Shown: piece by piece, positions 1 through 6,099 of the stretch
How positions within the stretch are numbered: position 1 is the stretch's first letter
Layout: every line of letters starts with the position of its first letter
From: Podochytrium sp. JEL0797
Taxonomy: Eukaryota; Chytridiomycota; Chytridiomycetes; Chytridiales; Chytriomycetaceae
Length of the DNA: 12,686 nucleotides
Direction: 5' to 3'
Assembly: GCA_027596195.1 (NCBI GenBank)
Contig: JADGJG010000773.1
Span: forward strand, 1 to 12,686
The notes under the pieces: generated by a model
What the model saw: the letters and a program-made list of their open reading frames with translations, nothing else
What the model was told of the DNA's origin: nothing
Databases searched by the model: none
Translations under genes and position numbers: made by a program

Positions 1-378
1 CTGCTTCTTGCGTTCCTTCCCACCCACCCCGGACTCCCCTCTTCCAATCGACTCGACGGGTTCAAGGTTTCCCTTCTGGAACGTTTCATCTTGCGGGGAA
101 GATGCGGTGGAACAGCTTCCGAAACGTGCACGGGATTCGTTCAATGTAGGCATGGGAGGACTGGTTGCGCTTGTGGGGGCTGAGAGGGGGGCGAGTGGAG
201 AGGATTCGTGCGAACGGGATGGGGTGAATTGCGAGAAACTGCCAAACTGAGAAGGATAGGGTGGCAGTGGGGACGCTGAAGTGTGTGGTGTTGTTTGGGG
301 GGTGGAAGATGTTTGGAGCGTTGTTGTTTCGAGGGGGGATGGGTGAGGGAAGCTCGAGTGGTGGCGCGTTGGCGGCAT
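1..378 (-). CDS. S/T/P-rich hypothetical protein, N-terminal part
   Basis: An open frame starts at the ATG whose first base is 378 (context GAAAACCATG) and runs 126 codons off the left edge without a stop. The product begins MPPTRHHSSFPHPS and is dominated by Ser, Thr, Pro and Gln, so this N-terminal part is probably disordered. The end in view is more charged, finishing GGKERKKQ. Codons near the start mostly end in C and those near the edge more often in G, as in the neighbouring coding regions, which supports real translation. It lies 64 bp downstream of the stop of the next minus-strand gene, whose AATAAA at 418-413 sits between them. I recognise no domain; the informative part probably lies outside the window. 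A plus-strand ORF at 8-250 is its shadow. Confidence 0.6.
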   Translation of the reverse strand, partial: MPPTRHHSSFPHPSPLETTTLQTSSTPQTTPHTSASPLPPYPSQFGSFSQFTPSRSHESSPLAPLSAPTSATSPPMPTLNESRARFGSCSTASSPQDETFQKGNLEPVESIGRGESGVGGKERKKQ

Positions 379-412
379 GGTTTTCGAATCTCTTTTTTGT
401 TTGGTTTTGTTC

Positions 413-418
413 TTTATT
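413..418 (-). terminator. AATAAA polyadenylation signal
   Basis: An AATAAA hexamer on the minus strand lies 25-30 nt after the stop at 443 of the membrane-protein gene and 35 nt before the ATG at 378 of the next gene. It fits the 3' end of the upstream transcript. The assignment is by motif and position only. Confidence 0.5.
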
Positions 419-442
419 CTCGCATTGGGTCTCTTAAACTCT

Positions 443-928
443 TTACACACCAAAAACCGCAATCAAAAGCGCCAACGCAGAAACACCCAACCCCACCATC
501 CCAACCCCAGGCGTCTCCACATCCCCAAACTCAAACCCCTCCAATCTCTCCTTCTCCCCTACAACATCACTCCACGCCACCACCACCGCAACGCACAAAA
601 AACACGCGTAAACCACCCATCCGCTTCGACGCTCCCTACCCACCCCACATACCATCAGCCACGGCCGTAACGCGAGTCTTTGGATTTGATCGGCGCCTGT
701 TTGCGCGTGTGGGTGCAGGATGTTTTGGGTTTCCAATGTGTGGTAGTAGGCGTTGTAGGTGGTTTGGGAGAGGGGGGACCAGGTCGGGGTGTGTTGTTTG
801 GGGATGAGTGCGGGGCGTTTTTGGATCTTTCCAGATGGGATGTCTGTGGTGGTGCTCCACGAGTTGGGGTAAACGACGCTAGGGGCGAGAGTGGAGTATT
901 TGAAATTAGCGAGAAGCTTGGTTTTGAA
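443..928 (-). CDS. Unknown membrane protein, C-terminal part (5' exons unresolved)
   Basis: The frame ending in TAA at 445-443 is open for about 160 codons upstream. Third positions are strongly C-biased (CTC, ATC, AAC, CGC, ACC) until about 690 and then G/T-biased. The visible protein starts near FKTKLLANFKYSTLAP, passes through a soluble stretch including SGKIQKRPALIPKQ, then has a hydrophobic segment (WVVYACFLCVAVVVAW), a short charged loop (VGEKERLEGFEF) and a second hydrophobic segment at the C terminus (VGLGVSALALLIAVFGV). That suggests a two-helix hairpin or a tail in a membrane. No ATG exists in frame before the first helix, so at least one upstream exon must supply the start. I could not join one in phase using clear splice sites: candidate acceptors are CACACAG at about 966 and CCCCTAG at about 886. 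Family not recognised. Confidence 0.6.
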   Translation of the reverse strand, partial: FKTKLLANFKYSTLAPSVVYPNSWSTTTDIPSGKIQKRPALIPKQHTPTWSPLSQTTYNAYYHTLETQNILHPHAQTGADQIQRLALRPWLMVCGVGRERRSGWVVYACFLCVAVVVAWSDVVGEKERLEGFEFGDVETPGVGMVGLGVSALALLIAVFGV

Positions 929-1369
929 ACGGAGTGTTGGAGAGGGTCGGTGAGTTGGATTGAAGCTGTGTGAAGGCTTTGGTTGATTTGCTGGTTCGTT
1001 TCAGGTTCAACGTGGGAGGTGCTCCTGCATGTCATTATCCGTGCAGCAGAGCAATTCAACGCCATGAGCGTGTCCGTCGAGGTAGAGTTGGTTTCGGGTC
1101 AAAACTTTCGTCATTTCGTAAAGCAAGTCCCATCCGTGGTCCCCCACGATGAAGAAGCATGGCTGGTCCAATTCGCGCTCACATACAACGGGCGACTATC
1201 CACTATATGGCCCATGGAAGTGGAATGGAAAGCGGACAAACCTTCCCATTCGGCCTGTTCGAAGTGAAAACAAAAAATAAAAATATCTTTTTCGGACGTG
1301 AACGAAGAACGGGGTTCCCATCTGGCCCCCACCCTCACCTATTTCATCTTGCTCATCAAGGGGGGCCAT
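929..1369. other. Unresolved region: 5' exons of the minus-strand membrane protein and/or a thioredoxin-like plus-strand ORF
   Basis: Both strands look codon-like here, in codon-aligned opposite frames. On the minus strand the open stretch about 1196-1014 reads CERELDQPCFFIVGDHGWD and onwards, and could be an exon of the membrane-protein gene. A possible start is the ATG at 1369 with a donor (GTGAGG) at 1338 and an acceptor (CGAACAG) ending at 1255, but the frames do not join cleanly because an in-frame TAG intervenes. On the plus strand, 983-1267 encodes 94 residues, including VEVELVSGQNFRHFV and EEAWLVQFALTYNGRLSTIW, laid out like the start of a PDI/thioredoxin domain but without the CxxC. 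It ends at a TGA followed by AATAAA near 1274. A GTGAGT...TTTCAG intron (950-1004) also fits the plus strand by motif but not by phase. I cannot decide between the two strands. Confidence 0.35.
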
Positions 1370-1378
1370 TTATTTATT
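1369..1378 (-). terminator. Overlapping AATAAA signals at the end of the Myb-type gene
   Basis: Two overlapping AATAAA hexamers (1378-1373 and 1374-1369) follow the TAA stop (1382-1380) of the Myb/SANT gene almost immediately. The second one runs into an ATGG whose A is base 1369, so the same bases could also serve as start context for the next minus-strand gene. Confidence 0.5.
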
Positions 1379-1379
1379 T

Positions 1380-3801
1380 TTAATCCCCCCCACCACCCCT
1401 CACACTCGACGACGCAACACTCCGCGTCTCCATCTCATCCTCCTCCCGCATCATATCCGGGTCCTCATCCGAAATCGCCTGGTAATCCGGCCCACCACCC
1501 TTCTTTTGGATCGAGTTTTGGAGCGCAATGTTGGGCGGACTGATGCGCAGGTTGTCAGGTTTTTTCGAGAGGAGTCGGTTCCAGTGGTCTTGGCATTGTT
1601 TTTTGGTTCCTGTTGATGTGTGTGAGTTTTTTGGGTGAGGAGGCGCGGCGGATGGAGGAGAGGGAATACTCACGTCCATCCACGTTCGCTTCCACCTTAT
1701 CCCACGCGTTTCCATACATCCTCACAGCCCTTACGAGCTGATAATCTTCCTTCCGCGTCCACAACCGCGCTTTCGGTTTCCGGGGCACGATCCCAAACGA
1801 TATGGGAGCTGCGGCGGCACCTCCCGGAGTAGGAGCCGGAGACGACGATGGGGCTGCCAGAGACTCGGCTTTGACGGCGGAGGAGGCAGTGGATCGACGC
1901 GTTCCTGAGCGTTTGGATGGGTTCGCGAGTTTCGAGAGGAGTGCGGCGCTGGGGGTTTGGTGGAGGGAGGCGGAGGCGTTGAGGGTGAACGGGGTTGGGT
2001 TTGGGGTGGAGGTGGTGGAAGAAGAGGAGGCGGCGGCGGCGGAAGCGGTGGCTTGTTGGATGAGACGGCGAGCGGCTTGGACAGCGTCGCCTTCGTGGGG
2101 GTTGGATTCGGAATCGGAGCTGGATCCGGATCCGGAGCTGCTGCTACTGCTGCTGCTTCCACTGCTGTTGGAGGAGGGACTCGCGCTTCGGAGGGGTTTG
2201 GGATTCACGATGCCTTTTCCGGCAAACATGCCCACGCCTTTCCCGCCCTTGGTGGCGCGGATGGAGGACGACGGGGTAGCTGCAACTGAGACGGGTGGTT
2301 TCTCAACCGCCAACTCATCAATCTCGTCCTCTCGGCTGCTACTATCACTCGACCCGCTCGAATCATCCGACCCCCCGTCTCCCCCACCTCGACTCGCAGC
2401 AGCTTCCGATTCAGCCCACAACTGTTTATGCTGGTGCTGCAAAGCAGCAAGGAGCGCAGTCGCGCCCGCTAACCCATCCGCAGGTTTTTCTCCATCACTA
2501 CTCGGTCCCGCCGTTTCTCCACCTCGATTCCGTTTCCCACTCCCGCTCTTTTTGCTCTTTTTGCTCTTGTGTCCCACATGACGACGGTGATGCCGACTCT
2601 TTTCGAGTTTCCTTCGTTCTCGACGACGACGCGCGTGGTCGGCTTCTTCTTCCCGTTCGTCGTCACTGCTCGCTAACCAATCGGCTCCGCTCCCTCCCGC
2701 ACCCTTGAACAACCGTTTCCGCCGCTCAAATCGGTCCAACAGCACTTTCAGACCCATTCGTCCTCCATGAGTGGAATCGGAGTTTGCGCAGCGGGAGTCG
2801 TGAAGATCGGTGAAGAGGGCGAGGAGAGAGTCGCGGGCTTCGCCGTGGTCTTGGCAGGTGGAATCGATGGGGGGGTCGGTGGGAAGGGGTGTTGTTGAAG
2901 TGGTGGGGGTTTGGGTGGATTTGATGCGGGAGGCGCCGGTGGTTGGGAAGGGGATCTGGGTTGTTTGGTGAGAGGGAGGATGAGGGGTTTTTGGAGTGGT
3001 TATCCAAAGGGAAGAAAGGATACTCACGGGAGTTTGCGTGACTGCAATCGGTTGAGGTGGTTGTTGTGCTGGTGATGGTAGTGGTGGTGGAGGGGAAGGA
3101 TCGGGCAATGGATTCGGAGCCGCGATGGGTTGGGGCTGGGGAGCGGGGGTTGGGGCGGCCGCGATTTGGTTCGTGACTTGAGACTGGGGGACAGGCAAGG
3201 GGGTGCTGGACTGCAGCAGTGGTGCTTGCGGTAGCGGCGCGTTGTTGTTGTTGGAGGGGTTGTTGAAGGTGGGGGCGGTTGGGGAGGTGAAATCGAAAGA
3301 CGAGTTTGAGTTGTGGTTGAAGGACGCTGAGGTTGGGGACACGAGGAGCGAGAGCTGGTGAGACTGTGGGATTGAAAGCGGGGATAGCAGGGGATGGATC
3401 TGTTGCTGCTGCTGTTGTTGTTGTAGTTGCTGCTGCTGTTGTTGTTGTTGTTGTAGTTGTTGAAACTGGTGCAGTTGTTGCTGTTGTTGCTGTTGTTGAT
3501 AAAAACGCGGATCCAGCTGAGTCTGATGGATTGAGTTCATTGGCCTTGTGTTCTGGATGGACATGTTTTGAGTGGATATGTTCTGCGTCGACAGCATTGA
3601 CTGTGGGTACGCCAAAAATGGTTGTTGTTGTTGGTGAAAGGGCGCAAACTGTGTCTGGAGGTGCTGCGCCGCATTGGCAAAGTGCGCGACTCCTCGTGGC
3701 TGCTGCTGCTGCTGCTGCTGCTGCGGCGTGTTTGCTGCTGCGTTGCCGAGTGCGCCAGGAGGCTTCGCCACGTCGCCAGGGAAGTGGAGGTTGTTTTGCA
3801 T
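1380..3801 (-). CDS. Gln-rich nuclear protein with C-terminal Myb/SANT repeat
   Basis: Exons: 3801-1674 and 1609-1380, joined by a 64-nt intron (1673-1610, GTGAGTATT...CAACAG). A further optional intron lies at 3027-2956. Full reading gives 785 aa, or 761 aa if the optional intron is removed. The start MQNNLHFPGD is chosen because the divergent gene begins at 3833. Order of regions: Q-rich N terminus (8Q at about residues 27-34, longer mixed CAG/CAA tracts around 100-135), P/N/S-rich linker, an amphipathic segment with LLDRFERRKRLFKG (about 352-367), a highly basic nuclear-localisation-like region (about 380-424), Ser/Asp-rich stretches, then one Myb repeat at about 677-729. Splicing brings together WTRKEDYQLVRAV, the second Trp (NAWDKVE) and the third (QCQDHWNRLL), the spacing expected of a Myb/SANT three-helix fold. 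An acidic tail follows. Probably a chromatin or transcription factor; specific orthology not recognised. Confidence 0.8.
2956..3027 (-). other. 72-nt stop-free optional intron in the Myb-type gene
   Basis: On the minus strand the sequence opens GTGAGTAT and closes CAACCCAG, with CTCAC as a plausible branch site shortly before the end. This matches the other introns here. The length is 72 nt and the frame has no stop, so retention would simply add 24 residues (VSILSSLWITT onwards). Whether it is spliced is undecidable from sequence. Confidence 0.55.
3401..3498 (-). repeat. Mixed CAG/CAA glutamine tract
   Basis: An almost uninterrupted run of CAG and CAA codons (with a few CTA, CAC, TTT) on the minus strand encodes the long Q-rich tracts of the Myb-type protein. 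The mix of synonymous Gln codons suggests an older, stabilised tract, unlike the pure CAG run at 3700-3723. Confidence 0.85.
3700..3723 (-). repeat. Pure (CAG)8 trinucleotide repeat
   Basis: Eight uninterrupted CTG units on the plus strand read as eight CAG glutamine codons (NTP-8Q-PRG) near the N terminus of the Myb-type protein. An uninterrupted run of this sort is a candidate for length polymorphism. Confidence 0.9.
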
Positions 3802-3832
3802 TTCGACTTTGACAAAAAAACACTCGAAAAAA
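3802..3832. promoter_or_regulatory. 31-bp divergent intergenic region
   Basis: Only 31 bp separate the presumed ATG of the minus-strand Myb-type gene (3801) from the ATG of the plus-strand kinase gene (3833). The stretch is A-rich on the plus strand (runs of 7 and 6 A). No TATA box is visible. Transcription starts presumably lie within it or inside the opposing coding sequence, so it either holds a shared minimal promoter or one of the two start codons is really further in. Confidence 0.45.
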
Positions 3833-5013
3833 ATGGCGTCTCGCTCCCTCTGTCTCATGCGTGGCTGCTCTGGCTCCGGAAAGTCAACCCTTGCCAATCA
3901 AATCCTCGCTGCCGCTCCCAGCGACTCGAAAGCCGTTATATTCTCCACAGACGATTTCTGGATGCAGCCATCTCCCACCGACCCGTCCGTCCTCATCTAC
4001 TCACACGACGTCTCAAGGCTCTCCGACGCTCACAAATGGAATCAGGAACGAGCTATCAAAGCAATGGAGCTCAAATCCTTTGACCTCATCATCATTGACA
4101 ACACAAACCTGCAACGCTGGGAGGCAAAGCCTTACGTTGAATGTGCCGTGCGCTGTGGATATCGTGTCGAAGTGAGAGAACCCACAACAGAGTGGTGGAT
4201 CAACAAGGACGCGAACGAGTTGTTTGCGAGGGGAACTCATGGCGTTCCGCTTGTGGCTATTCAAAAGATGGTGGAGCGTTTCGAGGTGGGATTTTCTGTG
4301 GATGAGATTCTGAGGGTGAGTTTCCATCCGTGTGTGGGATGCCAATGCGAATGCGATGAGCGAAGTGTGTCGAGTGACGGAGCGAGGCAAACAAGAGTCT
4401 CATGGCCTGAATGCGGACACGCGTGTCGGACTTTGTGGAGAAGCTTCAAAATTTCGGAACGTGGCAAAGCGCGTGCTTAGCCATATGTGCGCATGCGCGC
4501 ACGCCATTGAATCGAAGCGCATTCAATCTCAGATAATCGTGAATGATACCACAGCGAACGCGACCCTAGTTTGATTTTCCAACTTCGCCTTTCATCTAAC
4601 CTTCTTTTTACCAAACTCAAATACAGTCAAGTGCTCCAAACTTTACCAGAAACAACCGAGGTGGTCGTGGACGAGGTGGAAACAGTGGTGGCGGTGGGTT
4701 TGGTGGAAATCGTGGGGGCTTCAACAACAACAACAGCCATTCTGGAAGCTACAATCGCGGTGGTGGATTCAACAGCGGAGTCAGCAGAAGTGGTTACAAT
4801 TCCCAAGGCGCGGACGGAAGTGGGGCCAACGTCAGCGGAAACAGCATCCACCAGCAGGTCACTCCTGCGACAACTCCCGCGACGGCTTCTGTGACGGTTA
4901 CTTCTGTTTCCGACGTGACTGCCTCGTTTGCCGCGATTGCGATCCCAACTCAGGGTGCTGTGAATACCTCCGAGCCCACCGAGGGTCCAACCTCGAACGA
5001 CGGCAAGGCATGA
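3833..5013 (+). CDS. N4BP2L-like P-loop kinase with RGG-box tail
   Basis: Exons 3833-4315 and 4627-5013, joined in phase 0, give 289 aa. Residues 1-161 are an AAA_33/polynucleotide-kinase-like P-loop domain: Walker A GCSGSGKST (11-19), STDDFW (38-43), HKWNQERA (67-74), IIIDNTNLQRWE (86-97) with KPY at 99-101, then REPTTEWW (115-122) and HGVPLVAIQKMVERFE. This set closely matches the vertebrate N4BP2L1/N4BP2L2 kinase domain. Exon 2 begins SSAPNFTRNNRGGRGRGG, an RGG box, followed by Gly/Asn/Ser-rich and then Ala/Thr/Val-rich low complexity to the stop. Family knowledge suggests nucleotide or nucleic-acid phosphorylation; the RGG tail suggests RNA contact, which is inference. It diverges from the Myb-type gene and converges on the F-box gene. 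The splice is supported by GTGAGT, a CTAAC branch site at about 4597 and ATACAG. Confidence 0.85.
4316..4626 (+). other. 311-nt intron of the kinase gene
   Basis: The intron opens GTGAGTTTCC and ends with a pyrimidine-rich stretch and AAATACAG; ATCTAACC supplies a branch site about 30 nt upstream. At 311 nt it is roughly four times the longest other intron in the window. The kinase frame stays open into it for 54 codons (stop 4478-4480), giving a Cys-rich tail (HPCVGCQCECDE and PECGHAC). It also holds a 10-bp palindrome GCGCATGCGC at 4489-4498. I found no convincing snoRNA boxes. Confidence 0.75.
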
Positions 5014-5175
5014 AACCTTGATTTATTCAAAATGTGAAGGAGCAGGATGGTTGAAGATTTTGGAACAATAAAGGGATACAGAGCTAATCGCGTGGAGTTG
5101 GCAAGTGAGAGAGATTTTTGGAAGGGTGATTCATCATTGGAAGTCCATGTTCTTCTCCTCACGCTCTCGCCACGT
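5014..5175. terminator. Convergent 3' region with AATAAA on both strands
   Basis: The kinase gene (stop 5011-5013) and the F-box gene (stop 5178-5176) converge across 162 bp. The plus strand has AATAAA at 5067-5072, and the minus strand has AATAAA at 5027-5022. Each signal lies far enough in that the two mature 3' ends should overlap. No other feature is visible. Confidence 0.6.
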
Positions 5176-6054
5176 TCACGCCCACGGATTCCGAAACGCC
5201 ACCACCGCTGGCGCGTCTTCCGCCTCTTCGCAAACGACATTCTCCTCTCCCCATTCCTTCTCATCAAACAAATCAAAAAACTTCTCGACCGCACGAACGG
5301 CCAACTGCGAAGTCTGCAGTCCATACCGCGACAAAACAGTTCGCTGTCTATCTTCCAACGGCTGTGCAGCTACTCCATTCCAAATCATTTGCGCACGTGT
5401 CGGTCGAAACGCGTTGATGATGGTAAGTGAAACGGAGGCGCCTGAAGGGAGGTCGAACGAAAGCGAGTCGGACCACGTTGCGAAATGAATACGGTAATTC
5501 TTATCGATGGGCTCAAAAGTCCATTGGGCACCGACGCTGTTGCATATGTGGCAGGTTTCGCAGTGTTTTGGGGACACTTTTACTGCTAAGCGGTGACGGT
5601 TCGTCCAGGATGTTGAGGAGGCACCTGGAAGTGTAGAAATGCCGTTTTTTGACTTTTGCCACAGGGAGCACCGCCATGAGGGTACTTGACCCGCAATCGA
5701 CACAGTGTTGCCCTTGTATCTAATTCTGCCCGAGTTGTGGAGCGTCCATTGGTGACAGAGGGTTGTTTGTGCGAGAGGGTCGACATGGACGAGGAAGATT
5801 TGTGTGCTCTCGGTGCTGACGGATGAGATGCCGTAATAGAGTACATCTAGGGAGGATACTGAGGCGTCGATGGAAATGTCTAAAGAGAGGTGAGGGGCAT
5901 CGCGGGAAAGGAAGAGGCGGCCGAAGGAGGCGGTTTTGACGATGGCGCGGAGGCGGTGGGTTGTCATGGATATGGTGCGGATGTCGAGGAGGGAGACGGA
6001 GGGGGAGAGGAGGATCTGTGTCAGAATCTCGGTGGGGAGGGGGAGGGGAGGCAT
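5176..6054 (-). CDS. F-box protein
   Basis: A single-exon frame of 292 aa starts MPPLPLPTEILTQILLSPSV. Residues 5-50 look like an F-box: LPTEILTQIL, LLDIRTISMTTHRLRAIV, then FGRLFLS. That is the Skp1-binding motif of SCF ubiquitin-ligase substrate receptors, so the role is probably substrate selection (inference). The rest has no recognised WD40, LRR or kelch repeats. It contains beta-like segments, a Cys cluster HCETCHIC (Cys 165, 168, 171) and an acidic stretch near the C terminus (DLFDEKEWGEENVVCEEAED). The frame continues upstream to 6252, but the start at 6054 is preferred because the F-box begins there and the upstream 66 residues overlap the divergent HSP20-type gene. The 5' half has C-ending codons and the 3' half G-ending codons, as in neighbours. 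Confidence 0.75.
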   Translation of the reverse strand: MPPLPLPTEILTQILLSPSVSLLDIRTISMTTHRLRAIVKTASFGRLFLSRDAPHLSLDISIDASVSSLDVLYYGISSVSTESTQIFLVHVDPLAQTTLCHQWTLHNSGRIRYKGNTVSIAGQVPSWRCSLWQKSKNGISTLPGASSTSWTNRHRLAVKVSPKHCETCHICNSVGAQWTFEPIDKNYRIHFATWSDSLSFDLPSGASVSLTIINAFRPTRAQMIWNGVAAQPLEDRQRTVLSRYGLQTSQLAVRAVEKFFDLFDEKEWGEENVVCEEAEDAPAVVAFRNPWA

Positions 6055-6099
6055 TTTGGTATATTTTTTGGCATCGGCGGATTTCGAATCAAAACAAAC
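6055..6099. promoter_or_regulatory. 45-bp divergent intergenic region
   Basis: The F-box ATG (6054) and the HSP20-type ATG (6100) are only 45 bp apart. The stretch includes TATATTTTTTGG near 6058-6070 and an A-rich stretch just before the plus-strand ATG. I looked for a canonical heat-shock element (alternating nGAAn/nTTCn) and saw only TTCGAA, which lacks the normal spacing. Confidence 0.4.

Noticed and set aside
655..1065. 136-codon minus-strand ORF rich in Ser, Thr and Pro
   Set aside because: Over 690-928 it is shifted against the frame with strong C-ending codons and membrane helices. Its first part (right of about 930) could contain real 5' exon sequence, but I could not show it.
1802..2581. 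259-codon plus-strand ORF
   Set aside because: Antisense of the Ser/Asp- and Lys/Arg-rich parts of the Myb-type gene, whose frame is confirmed by the spliced Myb repeat.
3333..3812. Plus-strand ORFs rich in Val, Leu, Ala or Cys across 3333-4083
   Set aside because: They are antisense or shifted readings of the CAG/CAA glutamine tracts of the minus-strand gene; homopolymeric composition and no domain.
4489..4498. GCGCATGCGC palindrome
   Set aside because: Ten bases of simple alternating sequence inside an intron; no second copy or neighbouring gene suggests a binding site.
4316..4626. snoRNA inside the long kinase intron
   Set aside because: A CTGA is present but no proper RTGATGA C box or terminal stem was found.
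4571..4894. Val/Thr-rich plus-strand ORF (107 codons) and its minus-strand counterpart 4627-4851
   Set aside because: Frame-shifted readings of the exon encoding the RGG box, which joins the kinase exon in phase.
6055..6099. Heat-shock element before the HSP20-type gene
   Set aside because: Only a TTCGAA is present; the alternating 5-bp units needed for a heat-shock element are missing.
5890..6099. N-terminal extension of the HSP20-type ORF upstream of 6100
   Set aside because: This part is antisense to the F-box domain and Gly/Glu-biased; the ATG at 6100 has better context.
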